61,420 bases of DNA from an uncultured Prevotellaceae bacterium (GTDB lineage: Bacteria; Bacteroidota; Bacteroidia; Bacteroidales; Bacteroidaceae): positions 1 through 61,420 of the forward strand of contig CAMYZO010000006.1 in assembly GCA_947303855.1 (NCBI GenBank), given 5' to 3'. Below are positions 8,417 to 16,299 of this stretch, piece after piece. A model generated the notes under the pieces. That model searched no databases. It was given only the letters and a program-made list of their open reading frames with translations, and was not told the origin of the DNA. The number at the start of each line of letters is the position of its first letter. Position 1 is the stretch's first letter. The position numbers were made by a program, and so were the translations under genes.

Positions 8417-9175
8417 CTACAGGAGATGGATATACAGGCTTAGTCCGGCACTGAACGACTGCATCTCCTGCAGCGAGCACTGTATGAGGAAATACTTGAA
8501 CACCCGGCAGTCGGCACCGATATTGACACCGTTACCATCCCACTCGCCCATCAGTCGCAAGGGCTTATAGAATGAGGGCTGGAAGGTGACACCGCCCAGC
8601 ACGCCGTTCCACTTGTGGTTGAAGTTCTCCGACCAGTGACGGTAGACAAGATGGCCACCTATGCGATGGCCGCCCAGGTCGACATGCTTGGAAAGAGCTA
8701 CATAGCAGTTTTTCAGATAGTTACTGCCCGACTCGCCTTCATCGTCAGAGCCCCACACGTCGTTACCGCCAACAGCCACAGAAGGCCACCACTGGTCTTC
8801 ATTAATGATTTGCAACTTAACGGAGAAATAGCGATCCTTGGCATAGAAGCCCGTCTTGTTCTTTGGTTTAAGATCCTGATGGAACTTCCACAGCGTGTAG
8901 CCATAGCCCAGCTGAATCCACCGGAACGGCGTGATACTGAGATAGTTAGTCAGCGAATTAAACTTCTCCTTGTCGAGAACCATCTTCTCAGGCATCATCA
9001 GTTTCGGTATGTAATGAGCACCAACACGGGCCACGCCCACCGTATCCATGTCGGCCGTGGGAAGATGCACCATTCCCTCAAAACCAACATACTGCTGTGC
9101 ACGAGCCGTCAGCGCAAGCAGCATGCACACTATTGTTACAGATAATCTTCTTTTCATCGTTGTCATGGCTTTCAT
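8417..9175 (-). CDS. YjbH-family protein, N-terminal-like part
   Basis: A 252-residue exported protein. A signal peptide ends at about ALTARAQ, probably starting at the internal MKRRLSV Met (about residue 8). The mature part begins GFEGMVHLPTADMDTVGVARVG, which resembles the start of YjbH/GfcD proteins, predicted outer-membrane barrels linked to exopolysaccharide export. The start overlaps the stop of the upstream gene by 4 bp, and the upstream gene looks like the C-terminal part of the same family, so the two could form one split protein. Location next to two glycan-initiating enzymes, convergently transcribed, supports an envelope polysaccharide role, but no Wza/Wzc-type export genes are seen. 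Confidence 0.6.
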   Translation of the reverse strand: MKAMTTMKRRLSVTIVCMLLALTARAQQYVGFEGMVHLPTADMDTVGVARVGAHYIPKLMMPEKMVLDKEKFNSLTNYLSITPFRWIQLGYGYTLWKFHQDLKPKNKTGFYAKDRYFSVKLQIINEDQWWPSVAVGGNDVWGSDDEGESGSNYLKNCYVALSKHVDLGGHRIGGHLVYRHWSENFNHKWNGVLGGVTFQPSFYKPLRLMGEWDGNGVNIGADCRVFKYFLIQCSLQEMQSFSAGLSLYIHLL

Positions 9176-10068
9176 AGATTGCCCGTCCCCCAGGGTATAT
9201 CGATAGGATAAGTCCTCTCGTTCTCTTCCGGGTCGGTATTATACTTGCGCATGGTATAGCCGTCAGCCTGGGCATTATAGGTCAGGCGGAAGTTCGACTG
9301 CGGCCGCACAACAACTTTACGGTCCAGTTGTTTCTTGTAAGGGGGCAGCAGCATCACTATGCGGAAGCCGCCACCATTGTTATGCCAACGGCTGTTGCCC
9401 TCGGCACCCTTCTCATGGAGCTGGGCAAAGATGCTGACAGAGCAGTATTTGAAATGTCTGATAATCTCGCCCTCCACGCCATAGTCGCTGTTCAGATAGC
9501 GCCCGCCAGTAGCTCTCAATTCGGTAGCCCAGGGATTCAGCCAGACGCTGGTACCGAGCAGCCCCGTAAACCGCCAGTCATTACCGTCGAAGACGGCTTC
9601 ATGGGCATCGGCCAGATTGGAGCCAAGCGCCCAGTGGTTGGTCAGACCGGCACGGGCGTGGAACATCAGCCAGCCGGTAGCAGGAAACATCCACCGCAGG
9701 TCGGCACCGTAGCGCTCACGGCCGAAGAGGCCTGCCGTCAGTTTGAAGTACTGCCGGGTCTGTTCCATCCTGACGGTCTTGGAAATGTTGGCCATGTTCA
9801 GCCGGACCATGCTGCTGCGCTTACCATAGCCCTCGTTGACAACTGGTATGTACCCCTGGAAAGCGACATCCCAGTCATGTCCCAGATGGAATTTACCACC
9901 AGGAGTGAGGTTTACCAGTACATCATAGAGACGCGTGTAATTCACGTCGGCATAGCTCAGCTCTGCGCCGCAGAACAGTTCAGCCTTCGGCTGGGTCTGA
10001 CTCTGGGCATAACCTTGTCTCGCCCCTAACAGGCAAAACATCGAAATGATGAAAAGAATTCTATACAT
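9172..10068 (-). CDS. YjbH-like exported protein, C-terminal-like part
   Basis: About 298 residues from the preferred start at 10068, where MYRILFIISMFCLLGARQGYA forms a clean signal peptide; an upstream in-frame Met at 10113 would add 15 residues. The region FKLTAGLFGRERYGADLRW and the stretch GRYLNSDYGVEGEIIRHF resemble the second half of YjbH proteins. It overlaps the downstream gene by 4 bp (ATGA) and together they approach the roughly 700-residue size of enterobacterial YjbH. The gene order is reversed (C-like part first). Moderately sure of the family, less sure that the two work as one barrel. Confidence 0.5.
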   Translation of the reverse strand: MYRILFIISMFCLLGARQGYAQSQTQPKAELFCGAELSYADVNYTRLYDVLVNLTPGGKFHLGHDWDVAFQGYIPVVNEGYGKRSSMVRLNMANISKTVRMEQTRQYFKLTAGLFGRERYGADLRWMFPATGWLMFHARAGLTNHWALGSNLADAHEAVFDGNDWRFTGLLGTSVWLNPWATELRATGGRYLNSDYGVEGEIIRHFKYCSVSIFAQLHEKGAEGNSRWHNNGGGFRIVMLLPPYKKQLDRKVVVRPQSNFRLTYNAQADGYTMRKYNTDPEENERTYPIDIPWGTGNL

Positions 10069-10084
10069 CTTTCTAAAAGCGTAA

Positions 10085-10120
10085 ATTTGCCATGGCACAA
10101 TAAAGCGTACCATGGCAAAT
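10085..10120. promoter_or_regulatory. Perfect 11-bp inverted repeat upstream of the YjbH-like pair
   Basis: ATTTGCCATGG (10085-10095) and CCATGGCAAAT (10110-10120) flank 14 bases, between the end of the upstream lipoprotein gene (10152) and the preferred start at 10068. It could be an intercistronic hairpin, an attenuating terminator or an operator. Confidence 0.5.
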
Positions 10121-10151
10121 ATCTGTTTTCCTGTTAATGCCAGCGACTCTA

Positions 10152-11609
10152 TTAGTCGTTGCTGCCACCATTATGGGTGGGAACGACTTCTGAGCCCGGG
10201 GGAATAACAGCGTAGTGAACAACATACACGCTACCGAAACGCTGGGCAGTGAACGAAGAGGTGCCGTTCATCACGCTGAAGGTTTCGTCAGACACCTGCT
10301 GCGAAGCCGACAAGTGCAGTGCGCCTGAAGCGGGCAGCGAGTAGGGAGGTACCACGCGGTAGGTGTGAGACTCCAGCACGGGCTCCTTCACTGCAGTCAT
10401 CTGATAGAAACGGAGCACCATCTTACGCAGGTAGTCAGTCAGAGGACCTTGGGTGTTGTTCTGCAGGACAAGTCCTGAACGCGACTGATAGTTCATAGAA
10501 CGTACAACCGTAGCCGAGGTGCCGTTGTTCGTAACAGGGGTATAGACGATTTCACCACTGGTTGTATTGTTGAACGTACGGTCAACCTGGATACCCAGCA
10601 CAAAGGCCTGCGGCTCAAGGACATTCAGCCTAACAACAATCTTCTTGTCCTGGCTGAAGTCGATGGAGGAGATACCAGTGCCCGCTGTAGTGCTGGTCAC
10701 TTCGATCCAACCGGCAGCAGCCTGTGAATTGACGTAGCGGAACAGTTTAATGGCTCCCTTCACGTTGTTGTCGGGCAGGTCAAAAGTCAAAGTGACGGCA
10801 TAGTTGGGGAAAGAAGTGAAGTCAACAGTGGCCGGGTCACCAATCTGCAGACCGGTGAACATGGTGTAATTGCCAGGCAGCACGTCGCCAGGCGTCACAA
10901 TGGCACGTGTAGCCCGTGCGGCTGAAGCACCTTCTGCCTCAGAAAGGCTGCTGATATTGGTCAGCGCGAAAGTAAACTGGCTGAGATTCAAGCCCTGAGC
11001 AGCCAGCTGCTCGCCGACGTTGGCCAGCTGATCAGCGGTAAGGCCGGGTATTTCACAAGATGCTGTCACCTCGCTATAGAGTGCGTCGTTAGAAGGATCC
11101 TGAGTGTTGCTCACGATAGTACCTGTACCGTCGTCCTGTCTGGAGGTCTCCAGCACAATCTCCTTCTCCTGTGCAGTACCTCCGAGCTGGAAGAGTGCCT
11201 CAACCTCTTTCGTCAGATAGAAGGTCAGCTTCTCATCCTGTCCGGCCTTGACGGTCTTTCCCTCCACGGTCTGAGACGTTGATGTCAGAGTGACTGTGGT
11301 GACATAATCCTTATAGCCATCCTTCTTGATAACTACTTCATAAGTGCCGTCATCCAAGTCGGTCATTTCAAACAAATTGCCATTCGTAGGCACATTCTTA
11401 CCGTTAACAGTGATAGTAACACCAGTCAGGACAGCGCCATCCTGATCAAGGATAACACCGCTCAGCGAGTTTTTACCATTGACAGTCACGACCTCGGTAT
11501 CGCCACCGCCTTTGATTTCGCAATCACATTCGCAGGAAGCAAGGGCAAAAACAGCGGTCATGCCCAGCGACAAAATTGCGGCCTTTCGAATCATTCTTTT
11601 CATATACAT
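10152..11609 (-). CDS. Lipoprotein with N-terminal carboxypeptidase-regulatory-like domain
   Basis: About 485 residues, predicted surface or periplasmic lipoprotein; the lipobox is ALASCEC and two further Cys follow at once (CECDC). Residues about 50-130 form a CarboxypepD_reg-like beta-sandwich (SLSGVILDQDGAVLTGVTI, then TYEVVIKKDGYKDY). The remaining 350 residues are beta-rich and unrecognised, with an RATRAIVTPG stretch reminiscent of processing sites seen in Bacteroidales surface proteins. ATG codons at 11609 and 11603 are both possible starts; the upstream in-frame start at 11627 is unlikely because of the promoter position. A strong promoter lies just upstream. The YjbH-like pair follows on the same strand after an 83-bp gap containing an inverted repeat, so they may be one unit. 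Function unknown. Confidence 0.7.
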   Translation of the reverse strand: MYMKRMIRKAAILSLGMTAVFALASCECDCEIKGGGDTEVVTVNGKNSLSGVILDQDGAVLTGVTITVNGKNVPTNGNLFEMTDLDDGTYEVVIKKDGYKDYVTTVTLTSTSQTVEGKTVKAGQDEKLTFYLTKEVEALFQLGGTAQEKEIVLETSRQDDGTGTIVSNTQDPSNDALYSEVTASCEIPGLTADQLANVGEQLAAQGLNLSQFTFALTNISSLSEAEGASAARATRAIVTPGDVLPGNYTMFTGLQIGDPATVDFTSFPNYAVTLTFDLPDNNVKGAIKLFRYVNSQAAAGWIEVTSTTAGTGISSIDFSQDKKIVVRLNVLEPQAFVLGIQVDRTFNNTTSGEIVYTPVTNNGTSATVVRSMNYQSRSGLVLQNNTQGPLTDYLRKMVLRFYQMTAVKEPVLESHTYRVVPPYSLPASGALHLSASQQVSDETFSVMNGTSSFTAQRFGSVYVVHYAVIPPGSEVVPTHNGGSND

Positions 11610-11635
11610 ATTAATTATTTGACACAATTTGCCTG

Positions 11636-11665
11636 CAAAGGTAGGAAAAAAAACTTAAACCACAA
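11636..11665 (-). promoter_or_regulatory. Promoter of the lipoprotein gene
   Basis: Minus strand TTG (11663-11665), exactly 19 bp, TACCTTTG (11636-11643): an excellent Bacteroidota promoter match. Confidence 0.75.
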
Positions 11666-11714
11666 CCATTTCATTTAAAAAATTATTATTTCTCCGCATT
11701 TTTTGACACGATAG

Positions 11715-11744
11715 GGATTTTCCCTCCTATTTTAGGGAAAATCC
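11715..11744. promoter_or_regulatory. Perfect inverted repeat between divergent promoters
   Basis: GGATTTTCCCT (11715-11725) and AGGGAAAATCC (11734-11744) with an 8-bp spacer. It abuts the TTTG element (11745-11748) of the rightward promoter, so an operator for a regulator of the secreted low-complexity gene is plausible; a terminator is less likely. Confidence 0.55.
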
Positions 11745-11776
11745 TTTGCCCAGCCCGCCTTTTTGTTGTTATTTTG
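11745..11776 (+). promoter_or_regulatory. Promoter of the low-complexity secreted protein gene
   Basis: TTTG (11745-11748), 20 bp, TTATTTTG (11769-11776); one mismatch in the -7 box. Confidence 0.5.
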
Positions 11777-11825
11777 CAGCGTGAACAAGAAACAACATGT
11801 CAAATCTGATAAAACATCTGCGATT

Positions 11826-12725
11826 ATGAAGAAAATGATATTTACACTGGTGATGATGCTGACAGCTACCATGTCGGCAAGTGCCATGACCTACGAGCAG
11901 GCTCGTAACGAGGCACTGTTCCTGACTGACAAGATGGCCTACGAGCTCAATCTTACCGACGCTCAGTATGAGGCTGCCTACGAAATCAATCTCGACTACC
12001 TGATGGGCGTGGCATCCGTCGACGACGTCTTCGGCACCTATTGGGAGCGCCGCAACATGGACCTGAGCTATATACTCTACTCATGGCAGTGGGATGCCTT
12101 CCGTGCAGCCAGCTACTTCTACCGTCCGCTCTACTGGGATGCCGGATTCTGGCATTTCGGCATCTATGCCCGCTACCCTCGGCGCGACTACTTCTATTTT
12201 GGACGCCCTCACTTCTATGCCACCTATCGTGGCGGTCATGCCTGGCACATGAACGGCGGACGCAGCTATTATCACGGGCACGCCAGCCACTTCCGTCCGG
12301 CTCTGCCTCATGGACACTCGCACTTCGGCATGCGCAACAGCTTTGACCGTGGTGACTTCCGTGGCTCACGCGCCGGCAGTTCCACCCGCATCACCAGCGA
12401 CAGGGACCGCTTTGGACGGAACGGTAGCGGCAGCATCAACCGCAACGGAAACTATCGCGGCAATAGCAGCAACGACGCTTACAATCGCGGCAACAACAGC
12501 TATAACAGGAACAATGGAGGCAACTCAGGCAACTTCGGCCGCAGCAACTCAGGCAACTTCGGCCGCAGCAACTCAGGCAACTTCAGCCGCAGCAACAGCG
12601 GCAGTGGCAGCTTCAGCCGCAGTACAGGCGGCAGCAGTCACAGCATGGGCAGCAGCCATAGTTCTGGCGGAGGAAGCCACAGTTCCACCGGTGGTGGCGG
12701 CCACTTCGGCCGGGTACAGCGCTAA
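11826..12725 (+). CDS. Secreted Ser/Gly/Asn/Arg-rich low-complexity protein
   Basis: About 299 residues from the ATG at 11826, which begins a signal peptide (MKKMIFTLVMMLTATMSASA). Residues about 20-115 form a compact acidic/aromatic helical region (TYEQARNEALFLTDKMAYELNL, then many Tyr, Trp and Phe). From about 115 the protein is His/Arg/Tyr-rich, and from about 190 it is a low-complexity tail with repeats such as NSGNFGRS. I do not recognise a catalytic domain. A mature N-terminal part like this, with a disordered cationic tail, suggests an extracellular or cell-surface role. The stop codon overlaps that of the convergent phosphatase gene. An inverted repeat lies at its promoter. Confidence 0.75.
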   Translation: MKKMIFTLVMMLTATMSASAMTYEQARNEALFLTDKMAYELNLTDAQYEAAYEINLDYLMGVASVDDVFGTYWERRNMDLSYILYSWQWDAFRAASYFYRPLYWDAGFWHFGIYARYPRRDYFYFGRPHFYATYRGGHAWHMNGGRSYYHGHASHFRPALPHGHSHFGMRNSFDRGDFRGSRAGSSTRITSDRDRFGRNGSGSINRNGNYRGNSSNDAYNRGNNSYNRNNGGNSGNFGRSNSGNFGRSNSGNFSRSNSGSGSFSRSTGGSSHSMGSSHSSGGGSHSSTGGGGHFGRVQR

Positions 12726-13231
12726 AGCTCCAACACGCGCACCTCACAGTTAGTCATGCGCTCCACCTCACGCATCTGCTTGCCATAGTACACGGCCTGT
12801 ATCGCCTTGTTGACGATGCCGTGTCCTACGGCAAGCACTGTTTTTCCCTTGTAGGTTGTCCTAATAAAATTCAGGAAATCGCCGGCCCGTTTGAGCAACT
12901 GCTCAAGCGTCTCCACGTCATCAGGCCACTCTGCGTTCTTCAGGTCAGGAATATAGCGTCCCGTAAAAGAGCCCCAGTCGCGCTCCCGCAGCAACGGTGT
13001 CGTTACCACGTCCAAATGGTGGGGCGCAGCCAGTATCGCGGCCGTGTCGATGGCACGCTTCAGGTCGCTGGACACAAAGGCGTCAAAATGCTTGTCAACC
13101 ATACGGTTGCACAACTCTTCTGCCTGACGTACACCCACATCATTCAGCTGTCCCTGCGTCTGCCCCTGCATGATTTTGTTCGCATTGTCCACGGTCTCGC
13201 CGTGCCGCACTAAAAATAATTTCGTCTTCAC
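12722..13231 (-). CDS. Histidine phosphatase family protein
   Basis: A 169-residue cytoplasmic protein of the phosphoglycerate-mutase-like superfamily. The catalytic LVRHGET motif is at residues 7-13, with a second conserved Arg in SSDLKRAIDTA (about 54-64), Glu in RERDWGSFTG (about 82-91) and the second His in AVGHGIVNKAI (about 134-144). The substrate cannot be told; family members include phosphoglycerate mutases, cobalamin and sugar phosphatases. The only in-frame start compatible with the RHG motif is GTG at 13231, which lies five bases after a TAACTTTG box, so the message is probably leaderless. The 3' end overlaps the convergent gene by four bases. Confidence 0.88.
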   Translation of the reverse strand: MKTKLFLVRHGETVDNANKIMQGQTQGQLNDVGVRQAEELCNRMVDKHFDAFVSSDLKRAIDTAAILAAPHHLDVVTTPLLRERDWGSFTGRYIPDLKNAEWPDDVETLEQLLKRAGDFLNFIRTTYKGKTVLAVGHGIVNKAIQAVYYGKQMREVERMTNCEVRVLEL

Positions 13232-13236
13232 GCATG

Positions 13237-13244
13237 CAAAGTTA
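13237..13244 (-). promoter_or_regulatory. -7 box giving a probably leaderless phosphatase mRNA
   Basis: TAACTTTG on the minus strand, followed by CATGC and then the GTG start codon. The divergent -7 box of the DUF308-like gene is only 11 bp away. Confidence 0.55.
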
Positions 13245-13255
13245 CAAAAAATTAT

Positions 13256-13263
13256 TATCTTTG
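13256..13263 (+). promoter_or_regulatory. -7 box of the DUF308-like gene
   Basis: TATCTTTG, 21 bases upstream of the ATG at 13285. No clear TTTG element is present at the usual distance. Confidence 0.55.
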
Positions 13264-13284
13264 CACCAAAAACAAGAAAGAATT

Positions 13285-13929
13285 ATGAAAATACTGCAAA
13301 GTTCTGTCTTCCGTGCCCTGTGCGCCATCGTCACAGGTGCACTGCTGATTAAGTTTCCCGACAACACGGTAATGGGCATCACCGTGGCCATCGGCGTGTT
13401 GTTCCTGCTGTCAGGTGTCATCTCGATAGTCACCTACTTCTGGACGAAGCGCCACGTCAGCGAGTATAAGATTTATGACGCTGAAGGGCACCTTGTGGCC
13501 GGCGAACAGCCCACATTTCCCATCGTGGGTATCGGCAGCACCCTGCTGGGACTCATCCTTGCCCTGACACCCACGTCGTTTGTGTCGGCACTGATGTATA
13601 TCATTGGCATCATCCTCATTCTGGGAGCCGTCAACCAGTACATGAGTCTCATTGGCGGCCGCCGCTACGGCCGTGTGGGCCTGGGCTACTGGGTCATGCC
13701 GACGCTGATTCTCCTGACCGGACTCTACGTCATGCTGAAGCCCATGGCTCCGCTCAACATGGCCATGCTCATTCTGGGCTGGTGCATGCTGCTCTACGGT
13801 GTAGTGGAGCTCATCAACGCCCTGAAGTTTTACCGCGACAAGAAATCGTGGCTGCAACAGCACCAGGAGCAGCCACAGCAACTCGATACGTTCGAGGAGA
13901 TTAAAGAAGAGGATGTCACTGAGGCTTAG
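13285..13929 (+). CDS. DUF308/HdeD-like membrane protein
   Basis: A 214-residue inner-membrane protein with about six hydrophobic segments arranged as paired helices (residues about 8-55, 75-125 and 140-180), typical of the HdeD/DUF308 family, whose role is poorly known (acid resistance in E. coli). The ATG at 13285 is chosen because a -7 promoter box ends 21 bases earlier; an upstream in-frame ATG at 13234 falls inside the divergent promoter region. The C-terminal 40 residues are cytoplasmic, Gln/Glu-rich (QQHQEQPQQL). The stop overlaps the convergent uridine kinase gene by four bases. Confidence 0.75.
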   Translation: MKILQSSVFRALCAIVTGALLIKFPDNTVMGITVAIGVLFLLSGVISIVTYFWTKRHVSEYKIYDAEGHLVAGEQPTFPIVGIGSTLLGLILALTPTSFVSALMYIIGIILILGAVNQYMSLIGGRRYGRVGLGYWVMPTLILLTGLYVMLKPMAPLNMAMLILGWCMLLYGVVELINALKFYRDKKSWLQQHQEQPQQLDTFEEIKEEDVTEA

Positions 13930-14540
13930 ACGCCTGTGACAATGCCCTGGATATAGGTCTTCAGAATGTGAATGCCGGTCTTGTTGTCGCCTCCCCAGGG
14001 TATAATAAGGTCGGCAAACTTCTTAGTAGGCTCAATAAACTGCTCGTGCATGGGCTTGAGCACCTTCTCATAGCGGTCGAGCACCATGTCGACGGTACGT
14101 CCACGCTCAACGACATCGCGGCGGATATTGCGAATCAGGCGGACGTCGTTGTCGGTGTCGACAAAGATTTTCAGGTCCATCATGTCGCGCAGCTTCTTGT
14201 AATGCAGCGCCATGATACCCTCAATGATGATGACGGGCTTCGGTTCCACATGGATGGTCTCCTTCTGGCGGTTGCTCTCTATATAAGAATAGGTAGGCTG
14301 TTCGACGGCCTCGCCCTGCTTCAGCATCTTGATATGCTCGGTAAGCAGTTTCCAGTCGAAGGCATCCGGATGGTCGAAGTTAATGGCGGCACGCTCCTCC
14401 GGCGTCAGTCCGGTGGTATCGTTGTAATACGAGTCGAGGGGAATGACGGCGGCGCAATGGGGGGGCAACGCCTTTGCAATTCGCTTGACAACGGTGGTCT
14501 TGCCTGAGCCAGTGCCACCTGCTATTCCAATAATGGTCAT
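13926..14540 (-). CDS. udk: Uridine kinase
   Basis: Phosphorylates uridine or cytidine with ATP/GTP to the monophosphate in pyrimidine salvage. The 204-residue protein begins with a P-loop (GIAGGTGSGKTT, residues 5-16), then PLDSYYND (about 34-41), INFDHPDAFDW (about 53-63) and RDVVERGR (about 140-147), all diagnostic for uridine kinase. It is the last gene of a three-gene unit with the UDG-family and secreted EEP genes, each junction overlapping by four bases. A nucleoside-salvage enzyme co-transcribed with a secreted nuclease supports the idea of nucleic-acid scavenging. Confidence 0.95.
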   Translation of the reverse strand: MTIIGIAGGTGSGKTTVVKRIAKALPPHCAAVIPLDSYYNDTTGLTPEERAAINFDHPDAFDWKLLTEHIKMLKQGEAVEQPTYSYIESNRQKETIHVEPKPVIIIEGIMALHYKKLRDMMDLKIFVDTDNDVRLIRNIRRDVVERGRTVDMVLDRYEKVLKPMHEQFIEPTKKFADLIIPWGGDNKTGIHILKTYIQGIVTGV

Positions 14541-15112
14541 ATTTGTTTGAGATAATTAAAAACTGTCAGATACTCTTCTGCCTTGCGCTCGACGGCCATG
14601 GGATAGGCACGCGACGACGAGGGCATACGGTAGAGACGGAGCTCACGCCCATCCAGACGGAAAGTGCTGTACTCCCCGACCTTCGGCTCGTCAACACCAA
14701 ACTGGCGGCAGGCCACGGCGGTTGCCAGTTGTCCGGCCGTGACAACGGCAAGGCATGCGGGCAACTGCCGTAGCATCTGGCACAGGTCGGTCTCTTCTAC
14801 TATCTGCAAATCCTTGTCGCTGGCTGTACCTGTAGTACGGACGATGCGGGTGCAGGTATCAAAGAGCGCTATGCCCTTCTCACGGAGGAAAGGTATAATA
14901 GCCTCCAGGTCGTAGGTCTTCGCGGCCTGGCGCACAAAGTGCATCTTGTCGCCGAAGAAGCAGATGCCGAAGATGCGCCACATGTCGTTGGTGAAGTTAG
15001 GATAGTAGAACTTCATGGCCCACCGTTTCTCGGACGGTGGGAAGGTGCCAAGCATCAGCAGACGGGCACCAGCAGGCAGGAACGGCTCGAAAGGATGCGT
15101 CTCGACGGTCAC
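14537..15112 (-). CDS. Uracil-DNA glycosylase superfamily protein
   Basis: A 191-residue cytoplasmic protein with the UDG-like fold: LLMLGTFPPSEKRW (about 18-31) corresponds to the active-site GxxPS motif of the superfamily, and RMPSSSRAYPM (about 162-172) to the second catalytic loop. This subgroup is often annotated as DNA-deoxyinosine glycosylase or MUG-like. It would remove damaged bases from DNA. It sits between the secreted EEP gene and udk with 4-bp overlaps at both ends. Whether it acts on chromosomal DNA or on imported fragments is not known. Confidence 0.75.
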   Translation of the reverse strand: MTVETHPFEPFLPAGARLLMLGTFPPSEKRWAMKFYYPNFTNDMWRIFGICFFGDKMHFVRQAAKTYDLEAIIPFLREKGIALFDTCTRIVRTTGTASDKDLQIVEETDLCQMLRQLPACLAVVTAGQLATAVACRQFGVDEPKVGEYSTFRLDGRELRLYRMPSSSRAYPMAVERKAEEYLTVFNYLKQI

Positions 15113-16158
15113 TTCTGCTCCTTAATCAGATAGACAACCGTGGGCAGGTGGTCGCTGTAGCCATTGAGCCAGGCACCGCCGGCATGTGTGCGCAGGGTGT
15201 TGCCCTTGAACTTGCCCTCCTTCTGGAACAGGTAGTCGCGGCGGAAGATATGGTAGTTCCACAACTTCAGTGTGGAATAGTCCTTGGTGCCCTGCTGGTC
15301 AAGCAGCGAGTGGGAGACGATAATCTGGTCGAACAGGTTCCATGCTCCCTGATACTGCAGGGTTCCCGTGCCGGAGGCCAGGATGTCCCACCACGGGTTC
15401 CACAGGCCGTCGGGAGCCTCCACGTCCTTCATCTTACGCTTGGCCCCCAAGGCCTCAGCCATCGACTTGTCCTGCGGGTCATCGTTCATGTCGCCCATGA
15501 TAAGCAGTTTCACGTTGGGGTCTTCCTTGATGAGCGAGTCCTTCAGCAGCCGCAGCTGGCGTCCACCCTCCTCGCGATAGAACGACAGGGCGCCGCGCGA
15601 CGGCAGGTGATTGACGACGATGGTGACATGCTCGCCGGCCATCGTGCCGCTGACGGTCAGGAAACCGCGGGTAGCCCGTGCGGAGTCTTCCGGTAATATA
15701 TATATATAAGGTACAAGCTTCACATCGCGCACTTGGAAGAGCTTGGGGTTGTAAACCAGGCCACAGTCAACGCCGCGATGGTCGGGACCTTCCACATGGA
15801 CAAACTGAAAGTTCCTGGCTTTCAGCGGTGCCTGGTTGCAGAGGTCTTCCAGACACTTGGCATTCTCCACCTCCGACACGCCAATGGCGGCACAGCCCAC
15901 ACCGGGCAGCTTGTCGGTCCCCATCTCTGCGAGCACCTTCGACATGTTACGCAACTTATTCGTGTACTTCAACCCCGTCCAGCGGTTGGTGCCGTCGGGC
16001 AGATACTCATAGTCACTCTTGCCTGCATCGTGACAAGTATCAAAGAGGTTCTCCAAGTTGTAAAAACCTACGCCATACACCGAAAACTTCTTCTGTGCAT
16101 GGGCGGCACTCACCCCCATCAGAAGGGCCAGCGCCATCAAAAAAATGTGTTTCTTCAT
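15109..16158 (-). CDS. Secreted endonuclease/exonuclease/phosphatase family protein
   Basis: About 349 residues from the ATG at 16158, beginning with a signal peptide (MKKHIFLMALALLMGVSAAHA). EEP-fold motifs are present: GFYNLENLFDT (about 31-41) with the metal-binding Glu, GDMNDDPQD (about 242) and a C-terminal SDHLPTVV (about 338-345) with the catalytic Asp-His. These are the DNase-I-like catalytic residues, so a periplasmic or secreted nuclease/phosphodiesterase is likely. It is the first gene of the unit with the UDG-family and udk genes, and its promoter region is shared with the divergent TonB-dependent receptor, which supports joint control. Confidence 0.85.
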   Translation of the reverse strand: MKKHIFLMALALLMGVSAAHAQKKFSVYGVGFYNLENLFDTCHDAGKSDYEYLPDGTNRWTGLKYTNKLRNMSKVLAEMGTDKLPGVGCAAIGVSEVENAKCLEDLCNQAPLKARNFQFVHVEGPDHRGVDCGLVYNPKLFQVRDVKLVPYIYILPEDSARATRGFLTVSGTMAGEHVTIVVNHLPSRGALSFYREEGGRQLRLLKDSLIKEDPNVKLLIMGDMNDDPQDKSMAEALGAKRKMKDVEAPDGLWNPWWDILASGTGTLQYQGAWNLFDQIIVSHSLLDQQGTKDYSTLKLWNYHIFRRDYLFQKEGKFKGNTLRTHAGGAWLNGYSDHLPTVVYLIKEQK

Positions 16159-16180
16159 AAGCCAGCCAGTATTAACGTGG

Positions 16181-16188
16181 CAAAGATA
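16181..16188 (-). promoter_or_regulatory. -7 box of the EEP-UDG-udk unit
   Basis: TATCTTTG on the minus strand, 22 bases upstream of the ATG at 16158. A TTTG element at the expected distance is not obvious. Confidence 0.55.
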
Positions 16189-16228
16189 CATATTATTTTC
16201 AAATAATTTGCAGTTTTCTTAAAAAAAA

Positions 16229-16259
16229 TTTGCAGTCTCGCTCTTTTTTCTTATCTTTG
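16229..16259 (+). promoter_or_regulatory. Promoter of the TonB-dependent receptor gene
   Basis: TTTG (16229-16232), 19 bp, TATCTTTG (16252-16259); about 40 bases upstream of the ATG. The EEP operon promoter lies 40 bp to the left, divergent. Confidence 0.7.
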
Positions 16260-16299
16260 CAAAATAATAATATGAATACTAACCATAAAAACAGTATCT

